Assembly: GCA_017860615.1 (NCBI GenBank) | Contig: JAGDMU010000013.1 | Location: forward strand, 1-64,000 | DNA from: Pseudomonadota bacterium | GTDB lineage: Bacteria > Campylobacterota > Campylobacteria > Campylobacterales > Sulfurospirillaceae | DNA length: 64,000 bases | Direction of reading: 5' to 3' | Part shown: piece by piece, positions 18,304 through 27,140 of the stretch | Position numbering within the stretch: the stretch's first letter is position 1 | Layout: the number at the start of each line of letters is the position of its first letter | Notes under the pieces: generated by a model | What the model was told of the DNA's origin: nothing | Database searches by the model: none | What the model saw: the letters and a program-made list of their open reading frames with translations, nothing else | Position numbers and translations under genes: made by a program

Positions 18304-18987
18304 ATGATAATCTATGGAAAACAACTCTTTTTACATCTGTTAAATCACTATCCTTCGAGGATTGAGACGGTATTTTTACCTAAAAAATGTGATCCTAAAC
18401 TCTTCTCGCAGATTGCGCGTGCTACACAAAAAATCTGTACAATTGATGAGCGAAAAGCACAAGCCCTCTGTCATGGTGGAAATCATCAAGGCTTTATTGC
18501 TGAGATTAAGGATCTTGAGCTCACTCCATTCAATGAGATTAAGCATGGCTCTTTTTTGGTGATTTTGGATGAAGTAACGGATGTGGGAAATATTGGTGCC
18601 ATTGTTCGAAGTGCCTATGCTTTTGGAGCGGATGGCTTGATTTTAAGTGGCATGAAAACGTGTAATCTTGAAGCCATTCTACGTACCAGTAGTGCGGCAG
18701 CATTTGAATTGCCGATTGCACTATGCCCTTCAACACGTGATATGCTCAATGAGCTTAAGCAAATTGGATTTACACTTTACGGCGCAGATATGGGTGGAGT
18801 GGACGTCAAAGAGGTTACATTTGCACCCAAGCGTGTTTTGATTATGGGAAGTGAAGGCAAAGGATTGTCCCCTAAAGTAAAAGAGCGATTGGATACAATC
18901 GTATCGATTAAGATGGCAAGAGCATTTGACTCTTTAAACGTGAGTGCTGCTGCTGCGGTACTTTGTGATAGGATTGCCAATGGATAA
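18304..18987 (+). CDS. rlmB: 23S rRNA 2'-O-ribose methyltransferase, TrmH/RlmB family
   Basis: SPOUT methyltransferase of 227 residues, most likely acting on G2251 of 23S rRNA. The three knot motifs are clear: DEVTDVGNIGAIVRSA near 88, MGSEGKGLSP near 179, and SLNVSAAAAVLCDRI at the C-terminus. The ATG at 18304 gives the family-typical start MIIYGKQ; a TTG upstream at 18286 adds six residues and is less likely. It overlaps the next gene by eight bases. Confidence 0.9.
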   Translation: MIIYGKQLFLHLLNHYPSRIETVFLPKKCDPKLFSQIARATQKICTIDERKAQALCHGGNHQGFIAEIKDLELTPFNEIKHGSFLVILDEVTDVGNIGAIVRSAYAFGADGLILSGMKTCNLEAILRTSSAAAFELPIALCPSTRDMLNELKQIGFTLYGADMGGVDVKEVTFAPKRVLIMGSEGKGLSPKVKERLDTIVSIKMARAFDSLNVSAAAAVLCDRIANG

Positions 18988-19903
18988 TGATATCAGGGTA
19001 TTGGAAAAGATTGGTTTGCAAGAGGTTTGTAAAAGAACCCACATCGAAGTAAAACAACTAGAGTACATGATCAACAATCAGTATGACAAACTCAATAAAA
19101 TCAATACACTTGGTTTTATTAAGATCCTTTCACGTGAGTATAAGCTTGATTTGACCGATTGGCTTGAAGGATTTCATGACTATTGGGCTGAGCATAAGGC
19201 TGAAGAAGATTCAAGTAAAGAAAAAATATTTATTCGCGCTAAAAGCGATCGTCCCTATAAAAAAGCAGCATGGCTCTTTCTACTAATTTTTTTAATAGCA
19301 GGTGTCTTTGGTCTATTTTCTATTTTTAAAATTGAGATTGATTTTGATGTTATGAGCCTTTTGGATAAAGCTAAAATTGAGACAAACCAAACCAGTGCAT
19401 TCCAAAGTGCTCCTGTTGTTCAAGAAGCTGCGACTTCACTTGGTGTTAAAGTCGAAGAACGTGTTATCGAGACAAACAGTAGCAATAGCACAGTGCAGGC
19501 AGTGGTCGTGAGTATTGACGAAAATCTGACACGTAAAACAGAGGCAAACGATACGAATGCAACCAATATACCTCTTTCCATGTTGCCAGAATCCAACACA
19601 ACATTACTGAACACTGTACCAAAAAATAACGCGATAATTGCACCTATACGACGTATTTGGATAGGGATCGTTAATTTAGAAACATTTGCTCGTAAAGAGA
19701 GCTCAAACGATCAAAATATCACAATTGATCTAAACAAACGTCAAATTATCAAAACAGGCAATGGGTTTTTTAAACTCTCTTATGATGGTAGCATTGAAGA
19801 TTTTACAGAGCAAGGATCGACGCGCTTTTTAGTGGAAAATGGAACAATGAAAAAGATATCTGAAGAGAAATTTATAGAGCTCAATCGAGGCAAAAACTGG
19901 TGA
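18980..19903 (+). CDS. RodZ-like bitopic membrane protein (HTH, one membrane helix, periplasmic domain)
   Basis: A 307-residue protein with an N-terminal helical domain resembling the HTH of RodZ (LEKIGLQEVCKRTHIEVKQLEYMINNQ), a basic stretch, one membrane helix near 95-113 (AAWLFLLIFLIAGVFGLFSI), an Asn/Thr-rich linker, and a C-terminal beta domain (RRIWIGIVNLETFARKES...RFLVENG). RodZ links MreB to the cell wall machinery with this architecture. In C. jejuni, as I recall, the homologue next to rlmB is annotated only as a membrane protein. The RodZ assignment is inference from architecture. The start overlaps rlmB; the stop overlaps the next start. Confidence 0.75.
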   Translation: MDNDIRVLEKIGLQEVCKRTHIEVKQLEYMINNQYDKLNKINTLGFIKILSREYKLDLTDWLEGFHDYWAEHKAEEDSSKEKIFIRAKSDRPYKKAAWLFLLIFLIAGVFGLFSIFKIEIDFDVMSLLDKAKIETNQTSAFQSAPVVQEAATSLGVKVEERVIETNSSNSTVQAVVVSIDENLTRKTEANDTNATNIPLSMLPESNTTLLNTVPKNNAIIAPIRRIWIGIVNLETFARKESSNDQNITIDLNKRQIIKTGNGFFKLSYDGSIEDFTEQGSTRFLVENGTMKKISEEKFIELNRGKNW

Positions 19904-20715
19904 AAAAGCTACTTCTGATTTTAACCCTTTCACTCTCTTTATTTGGTGCACAATCACTTCAAGAGAAGATTAGAAGTTTTGTAGGACCCACAAAATATGA
20001 AACGCAAAAAAATTTGCTACAAGTCCTTTTCGCACAAAGTAGCAACTTTACGAAACCCAATGGGGAAGTCGATAGCGTTAAAGTGATTTCTGTGCTCAAA
20101 AAAAATGGATTACTTCAACTTTTGTATGATAAACCCGTACAATTACGTTTAGCATTTCGTACGCAACAAGATCCGTTAATCTTTTTGAAAATTGTGAATG
20201 AATCTCTAGAAGCCATGGGCTATAACTACTTTTTAACCAACAATGCATTACGCGATAGTGCAGGCTTCGTGTGGGAAATTTACCTTCAAACAGAGCATAT
20301 CGTTGATCCTGAAGCCTTCGCGAATGCCCTTGTGGCTAGAGGATGCACTATAACGAATATCGTAAAAAATGAAGACCATTACTGGTTTTATGACATTGAT
20401 TCAAGTAACGCTTATTTAGGCGCTAAGAGGGTAGAAAGTGGTATTACAACACCACTGGGTAAACCTTTAAAACCTTATTGGATTGATGTGAAAAACTTAA
20501 AAGAAATTACAGTAACGGTTCATTCGGGTGATCGTTGGTTTCCTGATGTTGTATTCTTTGATGAGAATTTGCATCTACTAAGTGATGTCAAATCTGAAGA
20601 ATCAACAAGAACTCTGAAGCTAAAAGTTCCTAGTAATGCTACTTATCTCAAAATTAGCGATGCTTTCATGCTTGAGAATATAAAACATGGATTATCTTTA
20701 CATGTAAAAGAGTAA
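19900..20715 (+). CDS. Periplasmic protein of unknown function
   Basis: A 271-residue protein with a signal peptide (VKKLLLILTLSLSLFGA read with Met at the GTG start, cleavage near residue 17). The rest is soluble and mixed alpha/beta, with a C-terminal beta region (YWIDVKNLKEITVTVHSGDRWFPDVVFFDE). GTG at 19900 overlaps the TGA of the RodZ-like gene, so translation is coupled. The same pair sits between rlmB and the aminotransferase in C. jejuni as I recall, so the two products probably act together in the envelope. Function unknown. Confidence 0.8.
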   Translation: MKKLLLILTLSLSLFGAQSLQEKIRSFVGPTKYETQKNLLQVLFAQSSNFTKPNGEVDSVKVISVLKKNGLLQLLYDKPVQLRLAFRTQQDPLIFLKIVNESLEAMGYNYFLTNNALRDSAGFVWEIYLQTEHIVDPEAFANALVARGCTITNIVKNEDHYWFYDIDSSNAYLGAKRVESGITTPLGKPLKPYWIDVKNLKEITVTVHSGDRWFPDVVFFDENLHLLSDVKSEESTRTLKLKVPSNATYLKISDAFMLENIKHGLSLHVKE

Positions 20716-20728
20716 TAGGAGAATAAAG

Positions 20729-21940
20729 ATGTTTGATGAGATTAGATTTAATACAATTGATAGATTACCAGGGTATGTTTTTGCCCAAATTAATGAATTA
20801 AAACTTGCAGCACGTCACGCGGGTGATGATATTATAGACTTTTCAATGGGAAATCCTGATGGAAGAACGCCTCAGCATATTATTGATAAATTAGTAGAAT
20901 CTGCACAAAAAGATGGCACTCATGGCTATTCGGTGAGTAAAGGTATTTACAAGCTTCGTTTAGCAATCTGTAATTGGTATGCTCGTAAATACGGTGTTAC
21001 TTTAGATCCAAATACAGAAGCAGTTGCAACCCTTGGTAGTAAAGAGGGTTTTGTGCATTTAGCACAAGCGATTATGAATCCAGGCGATGTAGCGGTTGTT
21101 CCAGATCCTGCTTACCCCATTCATGCGTATGCGTTTATGATCGCAGGGGGCAATGTTCACAAATTTGGACTTGACTATAACGAAAAATATGAATTGGATA
21201 AAGAGCAATTTTTTATCAAACTCAAAAAAGTATTTAAAGAATCAGCTCCAAAACCAAAATTTGTTGTGGTTAACTTTCCGCATAATCCAACCTGTGTTAC
21301 AACCGATGTCTCTTTTTATGAAGAGCTAGTAGCCTATGCTAAAGAAGAGCGTTTTTATATCATTAGCGATATTGCCTATGCTGATCTCTCTTTTGATGGT
21401 TACGAGACACCTTCTATTTTTCAAGTTGAGGGCGCTAAAGATGTAGCGGTTGAGTGTTATACACTCTCTAAAAGTTACAATATGGCAGGTTGGCGTGTTG
21501 GATTTGTGGTGGGTAATAAAAAACTTGTTGGAGCGCTCCAAAAAATCAAATCTTGGTTTGATTATGGTATGTTCACTCCAATTCAAGTAGCTTCAACTGT
21601 AGCGCTCGATGGTCCACAAGAGTGTGTGGATGAAATTCGTGCCACGTACAAAAAGCGTCGTGATGTATTGGTTGAGAGTTTTAACAATGCAGGTTGGCCA
21701 ATGGAAAAACCACAATCAACCATGTTTGTATGGGCAAAAATTCCTAAAGTTGCAGAGCATTTAGGAAGTATGGAGTTTGCTAAACAGCTCTTGAAAGAGG
21801 CTAAAATCGCAGTGAGTCCAGGTGTTGGTTTTGGCGAGAGTGGCGAAGGTTATGTACGAATTGCTTTGATTGAAAATGAAAATAGAATACGTCAAGCCGC
21901 ACGTAACATTAAGAAGTATTTGAAGAGTTTAGAAGGTTAG
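20729..21940 (+). CDS. PLP-dependent class I/II aminotransferase
   Basis: A 403-residue aspartate/alanine-type aminotransferase. The PLP-lysine motif TLSKSYNMAGWRVGFVVGN near 235 and the NFPHNPTC motif near 175 are clear, as is the C-terminal GYVRIALIENENRIRQA with the carboxylate-binding arginine. The substrate is uncertain. It stands directly before hom (three bases apart) and upstream of dapB, suggesting aspartate-family amino-acid metabolism. Confidence 0.9.
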   Translation: MFDEIRFNTIDRLPGYVFAQINELKLAARHAGDDIIDFSMGNPDGRTPQHIIDKLVESAQKDGTHGYSVSKGIYKLRLAICNWYARKYGVTLDPNTEAVATLGSKEGFVHLAQAIMNPGDVAVVPDPAYPIHAYAFMIAGGNVHKFGLDYNEKYELDKEQFFIKLKKVFKESAPKPKFVVVNFPHNPTCVTTDVSFYEELVAYAKEERFYIISDIAYADLSFDGYETPSIFQVEGAKDVAVECYTLSKSYNMAGWRVGFVVGNKKLVGALQKIKSWFDYGMFTPIQVASTVALDGPQECVDEIRATYKKRRDVLVESFNNAGWPMEKPQSTMFVWAKIPKVAEHLGSMEFAKQLLKEAKIAVSPGVGFGESGEGYVRIALIENENRIRQAARNIKKYLKSLEG

Positions 21941-21943
21941 GGA

Positions 21944-23215
21944 ATGATCAAAGTAGGAATTATTGGTGTAGGAACTGTTGGTAGCCATGTTGTTAAAATT
22001 TTACAAGAGAATGAAGATATTATCACAGCGCGCAGTGGCAAAAAAATTGTTCCTATTATCGGTGTTGTAAAAGATACGACAAAAAAGAGGGATGTGAACA
22101 TCCCTCTAAGTAGTGATGTGAATGATGTTTTAGAAAACCCCGAAATTGATGTTGTTGTTGAATTGATGGGTGGTGTGGATGAAGCCTATAAAATTGTAAC
22201 CCGCGCGCTTAAAAATAAAAAAGCCGTGGTAACAGCTAATAAAGCACTCTTAGCCTACCACCGTTATGAATTACGTGATCTTGCAGGTTCAACACCGATT
22301 GGTTATGAAGCCAGTGTGGCTGGAGGAATTCCTATCATCAAAGCGCTTCGTGAAGGACTCAGTGCCAATCATATTGACGCGATTAAAGGTATCATGAACG
22401 GTACCTGTAATTTTATTTTAACAAAGATGATGAATGAAAAAGCAGAATTTGCAGATGTCCTTAAAGAAGCACAAGCTTTAGGTTATGCAGAAGCTGATCC
22501 AACGTTTGATGTCGGCGGATTCGATGCTGCACATAAGTTACTTATATTAGCGAGTATTGCTTATGGTATCGATGTGAAACCTGAAGAAATTCTCATTGAG
22601 GGCATTGAGCATATCAATAGTGAAGATATCTATTTTGCCAAAGAATTTGGCTACAACATTAAGCTCCTTACTATTGCTAAAAAAAGTGGCGACCAAGTCG
22701 AGCTTCGTGTACATCCTGCATTGGTTCCAATCAAGCAAATGATTGCTAAAGTTGATGGCGTTATGAATGGCATTAGCGTAATTGGAGATCGCGTGGGTGA
22801 GACAATGTATTATGGACCTGGAGCTGGAGGAAGTGCCACCGCAAGTGCTGTTGTTTCAGATCTTATTGACATTGCCCGACATACGCAAAATTCACCAATG
22901 CTTGGATTTATCAAACCGCTTGAAAAAAGTGGTTTAACACTGATGAATAGAGATGATATTTGCACACAGTATTATATTCGCTTCACTGTTGCAGATAAAA
23001 TTGGAGTTTTGTCTAAAATCTCAGAAATTTTGGGAAAACATTCTATTTCGATTAGCAGTTTTTTACAAAAACAAGATGCGAAGCGAGAAGAGAGCGCTGT
23101 ATTGCTCTTTTCAACGCATACCTGTAAAGAGAGCAATATTCAAAAGGCACTGCAAGAACTAAGCGAACTTGAGTTCGTAGAACTTAAACCTGCGATGATA
23201 CGTATCGAGGCATAA
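21944..23215 (+). CDS. hom: Homoserine dehydrogenase
   Basis: Reduces aspartate semialdehyde to homoserine for threonine and methionine. The NAD(P) fold GIIGVGTVGSHV is at the N-terminus, the substrate domain contains GIMNGTCNFILTKM near 148 and AEADPTFDVGGFDAAHK near 185, and a C-terminal ACT domain (YYIRFTVADKIGVLSKISEILG) gives likely allosteric control by threonine. 423 residues, normal. The stop overlaps the yraN start. Confidence 0.96.
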   Translation: MIKVGIIGVGTVGSHVVKILQENEDIITARSGKKIVPIIGVVKDTTKKRDVNIPLSSDVNDVLENPEIDVVVELMGGVDEAYKIVTRALKNKKAVVTANKALLAYHRYELRDLAGSTPIGYEASVAGGIPIIKALREGLSANHIDAIKGIMNGTCNFILTKMMNEKAEFADVLKEAQALGYAEADPTFDVGGFDAAHKLLILASIAYGIDVKPEEILIEGIEHINSEDIYFAKEFGYNIKLLTIAKKSGDQVELRVHPALVPIKQMIAKVDGVMNGISVIGDRVGETMYYGPGAGGSATASAVVSDLIDIARHTQNSPMLGFIKPLEKSGLTLMNRDDICTQYYIRFTVADKIGVLSKISEILGKHSISISSFLQKQDAKREESAVLLFSTHTCKESNIQKALQELSELEFVELKPAMIRIEA

Positions 23216-23541
23216 TGAGTATACAAGAGGGGAAAGAGGCTGAAGAAAAAGCCTCTTCCTATCTTAAAAAAGAGGGATATACGATTCTTACCCGTAACTT
23301 CCATTCTAAGTTTGGAGAGATAGATATCATTGCTCAAAAAGAGAACATTCTACACTTTTGTGAAGTGAAATTTTCACAAAAATACGATCCTATTAGCCGC
23401 ATAACTCCTTCAAAAATGAATAAAATCATCAAAACAATCAACTATTATTTACTGACACATGGTAGCACATATGATTATCAAATTGACGCCATTTTAGTAA
23501 CGCCAAAAAATATAGAAATAATAAAAAATATTAGTTACTAA
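23215..23541 (+). CDS. yraN: YraN/UPF0102 family endonuclease-like protein
   Basis: A 108-residue protein with the PD-(D/E)xK nuclease-like core GEIDIIAQKENILHFCEVKFS near 38-58, typical of UPF0102. The family is conserved and may act on branched DNA, but its role is not settled. Start ATG overlaps the hom stop (TAATG). Confidence 0.88.
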   Translation: MSIQEGKEAEEKASSYLKKEGYTILTRNFHSKFGEIDIIAQKENILHFCEVKFSQKYDPISRITPSKMNKIIKTINYYLLTHGSTYDYQIDAILVTPKNIEIIKNISY

Positions 23542-23585
23542 AAAAATAACTTTATGTGCTATGGTAATTTTAAAGTTAGAGTGAG

Positions 23586-23591
23586 TATAAT
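23586..23591 (+). promoter_or_regulatory. -10 box of trxA
   Basis: TATAAT 36 bases before the trxA ATG, in an AT-rich gap after yraN. A ribosome-binding site TAGGGGAAAA precedes the ATG. Confidence 0.6.
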
Positions 23592-23626
23592 TGACCATCT
23601 ATAAAATAACGATTTAGGGGAAAAAA

Positions 23627-23944
23627 ATGGGAAAATATTTAGAGTTAAATGCATCAAATTTTGATAGTACTGTAGCTGAAGGCGTAGCATTAGTAGACTT
23701 TTGGGCACCTTGGTGTGGACCTTGTCGTATGATCGCTCCAGTGATTGACGAATTAGCAGGTGATTTTGATGGCAAAGCAAAAATTTGTAAAGTCAATACT
23801 GATGAAGAGCAAGATGTTGCTATTAAATATGGCATTAGGTCAATCCCAACAATCCTTTTCTTTAAAAATGGTGAATTGGTCGATCAAATGATCGGTGCAT
23901 CATCTAAACAAGTTTTAGCTGACAAAATTAATTCACTTCTTTAA
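23627..23944 (+). CDS. trxA: Thioredoxin
   Basis: Classical 105-residue cytoplasmic thioredoxin with the active site WCGPC at residues 29-33, the buried Asp in LVDFWAPWC, and the cis-proline loop RSIPTILFF. It reduces protein disulfides and is itself reduced by TrxB, encoded next. Confidence 0.98.
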   Translation: MGKYLELNASNFDSTVAEGVALVDFWAPWCGPCRMIAPVIDELAGDFDGKAKICKVNTDEEQDVAIKYGIRSIPTILFFKNGELVDQMIGASSKQVLADKINSLL

Positions 23945-23955
23945 TCAAAATTTCG

Positions 23956-24030
23956 CAAGGGAGTCGTTAGACTTCCTTGACTACAGTACCTCTTTTGGGC
24001 TATGAACATGGTCTGTGCATAACAGCATGT
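23956..24030 (+). promoter_or_regulatory. Two hairpins in the trxA-trxB gap
   Basis: First hairpin: CAAGGGAGTC (23956-23965) pairs with GACTTCCTTG (23970-23979) over a GTTA loop, ten pairs with one G-T. Second: ACATG+CTGT (24006-24016) pairs with ACAG+CATGT (24022-24030), with a two-base bulge. The first may end the trxA transcript but lacks a T run. The 120-base gap otherwise shows only the trxB ribosome-binding site (AAGGAAAA). Confidence 0.45.
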
Positions 24031-24064
24031 GATTTGTCAGTCTAAAAAAAGATAAGGAAAAATC

Positions 24065-24997
24065 ATGTTAGATCTAGCAATTATTGGTGGTGGTCCAGCA
24101 GGGCTAAGTGCTGGATTGTATGCAACACGTGGCGGTTTGAAAAACGTAGTGATGTTTGAAAAAGGTCTTCCCGGTGGACAGATTACCAGCAGTAGTGAGA
24201 TAGAAAATTATCCTGGCAGCGCAGAGATACTCAGTGGTTTAGATTTTATGGCGCCTTGGTCAGAACAGTGTATGCGCTTCGGTCTCAAACATGCGATGGA
24301 AGAAGTGACACGAATCTCTAAAAACCCTGATGGTACATTTCAAATTGCTTTAGCAGGTGGTAAAAGTGAGCAGGCGAAAAGTGTGATTGTTTGCACAGGT
24401 AGTACTCCTAAAAAAGCTAATTTTGAAGGCGAATCAGAGTTTTTTGGTAAAGGTGTTAGTACCTGCGCAACGTGTGATGGATTTTTTTATAAAAACAAAG
24501 AGGTCGTAGCATTGGGTGGTGGTGACACCGCTTTAGAAGAAGCACTTTATCTTTCACATATCTGTTCAAAAGTTTATTTAGTTCACAGACGTGATACTTT
24601 TAGAGCAAGCCCAAGTACAATAGAAAAAGTTAAAAATAATCCTAAAATTGAACTTATTTTAAATGTGACAGTAAAAAAAGCCTATGGTGACAAAATGGGT
24701 CTCAATGGTATTATTGTTGTAGATGCCGCAGGCAAAGAGAGAGATATAGCCGTTCCTGGTGTTTTTGTCTTTGTCGGTATGAATGTAAACAATGCTATTT
24801 TACAACAAGAAGATGGAAGCTTTTTATGTGATATGGATGAAAATGGCAATGTTGTTGTTGATCTCAGTATGCATACTTCCGTTAAAGGTCTTTTTGCCGC
24901 AGGTGATTTAAGAATTAAAGCTTCAAAGCAAGTAGTATGCGCAGCAGGCGATGGTGCAACTGCTGGTATCCAAGCATTAGAATATGTGAACCATTAA
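24065..24997 (+). CDS. trxB: Thioredoxin reductase
   Basis: FAD/NADPH enzyme that reduces thioredoxin. The FAD site [16 protein letters not shown] is N-terminal, the redox CATC is at 134-137, the NADPH site [15 protein letters not shown] follows, and the second FAD motif GLFAAGDLR is near 278. 310 residues, complete. Confidence 0.97.
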   Translation: MLDLAIIGGGPAGLSAGLYATRGGLKNVVMFEKGLPGGQITSSSEIENYPGSAEILSGLDFMAPWSEQCMRFGLKHAMEEVTRISKNPDGTFQIALAGGKSEQAKSVIVCTGSTPKKANFEGESEFFGKGVSTCATCDGFFYKNKEVVALGGGDTALEEALYLSHICSKVYLVHRRDTFRASPSTIEKVKNNPKIELILNVTVKKAYGDKMGLNGIIVVDAAGKERDIAVPGVFVFVGMNVNNAILQQEDGSFLCDMDENGNVVVDLSMHTSVKGLFAAGDLRIKASKQVVCAAGDGATAGIQALEYVNH

Positions 24998-25015
24998 GAA
25001 GAAGGAAAATTTAGA

Positions 25016-25783
25016 ATGATACACGTTGGAATTCACGGCTCGACTGGGAGAGTAGGTAGATTACTCATTGATAATCTTCTTAAAGATAAAGAGGCAAAAC
25101 CGTATGTTTTGCATGCAATTGAAGATTTCGGATTTATGCCTCCAAAAGATACAACGATTACGGATGACGTTGGTGCCCTTTTACAAAAAAGTGATGTTGT
25201 TATTGATTTTACTATTTCGATGGGAACAGAAGCACTCCTAGAACATGCCCTTAAACATCCAACACCTTTAGTTATTGGAACAACAGGTTTAAATGAACAT
25301 CAACAAAATCTTTTAAAAGAAGCTGCAACGAATATGCCGATTCTTTACTCTACTAACATGTCTTTGGGTGTTGCCGTACTTAATCGTTTGGTAGAGCTTG
25401 CCTCTAAAAGCCTCAGTGATTTTGATATAGAGATTGTGGAACAACACCATCGCTTTAAAAAAGATGCGCCTAGTGGTACCGCATTAACACTTGGAGAACA
25501 TGCGGCTCGTGGACGTGGGCTCAATTTGGACGATGTACGTGTTAGCGGTCGTAACGGCCTAATTGGTGAACGTAGTAAAGATGAAATCGCTATTATGGCA
25601 CTTCGTGGTGGTGACATCGTAGGACGTCATACCGTAGGATTTTACAATGATGGCGAATTTATCGAAATGAACCATACAGCAACCAGTCGTGATACCTTTG
25701 CCAAAGGGGCTATTAAAGCCGCAAAGTGGATCATCAATCAACCTAATGGTCTTTATACAATTAGTGACTGTTTAGGTCTTTAA
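25016..25783 (+). CDS. dapB: 4-hydroxy-tetrahydrodipicolinate reductase
   Basis: Second dedicated step of diaminopimelate and lysine synthesis. The nucleotide motif GIHGSTGRVGRLL is at the N-terminus, and the signature EQHHRFKKDAPSGTAL is near 140-155. At 255 residues it is normal for the group. It lies 18 bases after trxB and 19 before purF, in a tight run. Confidence 0.96.
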   Translation: MIHVGIHGSTGRVGRLLIDNLLKDKEAKPYVLHAIEDFGFMPPKDTTITDDVGALLQKSDVVIDFTISMGTEALLEHALKHPTPLVIGTTGLNEHQQNLLKEAATNMPILYSTNMSLGVAVLNRLVELASKSLSDFDIEIVEQHHRFKKDAPSGTALTLGEHAARGRGLNLDDVRVSGRNGLIGERSKDEIAIMALRGGDIVGRHTVGFYNDGEFIEMNHTATSRDTFAKGAIKAAKWIINQPNGLYTISDCLGL

Positions 25784-25802
25784 AAAAAGGTGATATGAAT
25801 TT

Positions 25803-27140
25803 ATGTGTGCGATTGTTGGTGTATTTGATGTAAAACATGCTTCTAAAATAGCCTATTATGCTCTGTTTGCGATGCAACATCGTGGACAAGAGGCAACAGG
25901 TATCAGTGCCAGTGATGGCAAGAAAATCCGAACGCTTAAAGACAATGGTTTAGTAACTGAAGTCTTTAATGAGGAAAAACTCGCCTTTTTACATGGTGAC
26001 ATGGCAATAGGGCATAACCGTTATTCTACAGCAGGTAGTGATTCTGTAAGAGATGCGCAGCCCGTTGCTGCTAGTTATAAACTGGGTGATATTTCTGTTG
26101 TTCACAATGGAAATTTGATTAATAAACATGAAGTTCGAAGCAAATTGGTTGAACAAGGTGCAATATTCCAGTCTTCCATGGATACTGAAAATATTATTCA
26201 TTTAATCGCACGCTCTCAGCAAGGTAAACTTAAAGATCGTATCATTGAAGCACTCAATGTCATTAAAGGTGCCTATTGTCTTTTAATTCAAAGCAGATCT
26301 AAAATGTTTGCCGTTCGTGATCGTTATGGTGTTCGACCTTTATCTATTGGTAAAATGAAAGACGGTGGGTATATTGTTGCAAGTGAGACCTGTGCGCTTG
26401 ATTTGGTTGATGCAGAATTTGTAAGAGATGTAAGACCTGGTGAGATGGTTATCTTTCAACATGGTAAAGAAGAGTTTGAAAGCATCCAACTTTTTGAGCC
26501 TGATCCACATATTTGTGCCTTTGAATTTATCTATTTTGCACGTCCTGATAGTGTCATTGAAGGTAAAAATGTTTATGCTGTTCGCAAAAAAATGGGTATG
26601 AAGCTCGCAGAATTGGCTCCCGTAGAAGCAGATTTTGTTATACCTGTACCAGATAGCGGTGTCAGTGCAGCTCTTGGATACGCACAAGCGAGTGGTATTC
26701 CTTTTGAGATGGCCATTGTACGAAACCATTACGTTGGAAGAACGTTTATCGAACCTACGCAAGCGGTACGTGATCTTAAAGTAAAACTTAAACTCTCTCC
26801 TATTCATAAAATTTTAGAGGGTAAAAAAATTGTTGTGATCGATGACAGTATTGTGAGAGGCACAACCTCACGACAGATTGTTAAAATGCTTAAACGTGCT
26901 GGTGCAGCTGAAGTGCATATGCGTATTGCTGCTCCAACGATTGAACATCCTTGCTTATATGGTATTGACACCCCGAGCTATAAAGAGCTTATCAGTGCCA
27001 ATAAAAATGTCGAAGAAGTCAGAGAGTATATTGAAGCAGATTCACTTGCCTTTTTAAGTATTGAAGCGCTTAAAGAGAGTATTGGCAATGATATGAAGTA
27101 TTCACTGGTCAGTTTTGATGGAAATTATTTTATTAAATAA
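25803..27140 (+). CDS. purF: Amidophosphoribosyltransferase
   Basis: First committed step of purine synthesis, from PRPP and glutamine. Cysteine 2 becomes the N-terminal nucleophile after removal of Met; the glutaminase part has GHNRYSTAGS near 75 and VVHNGNL near 100. The phosphoribosyltransferase part has the PRPP loop VVIDDSIVRGTTS near 347. 445 residues, complete. The stop overlaps the next start. Confidence 0.97.
   Translation: MCAIVGVFDVKHASKIAYYALFAMQHRGQEATGISASDGKKIRTLKDNGLVTEVFNEEKLAFLHGDMAIGHNRYSTAGSDSVRDAQPVAASYKLGDISVVHNGNLINKHEVRSKLVEQGAIFQSSMDTENIIHLIARSQQGKLKDRIIEALNVIKGAYCLLIQSRSKMFAVRDRYGVRPLSIGKMKDGGYIVASETCALDLVDAEFVRDVRPGEMVIFQHGKEEFESIQLFEPDPHICAFEFIYFARPDSVIEGKNVYAVRKKMGMKLAELAPVEADFVIPVPDSGVSAALGYAQASGIPFEMAIVRNHYVGRTFIEPTQAVRDLKVKLKLSPIHKILEGKKIVVIDDSIVRGTTSRQIVKMLKRAGAAEVHMRIAAPTIEHPCLYGIDTPSYKELISANKNVEEVREYIEADSLAFLSIEALKESIGNDMKYSLVSFDGNYFIK

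Noticed and set aside
24035-24046. TGTCAGTCTAA shared by the trxB leader and the miaA-mqnP gap as a regulatory motif
   Set aside because: Two occurrences of an 11-base word in 64 kb of AT-rich sequence can occur by chance, and spacing to the genes differs.
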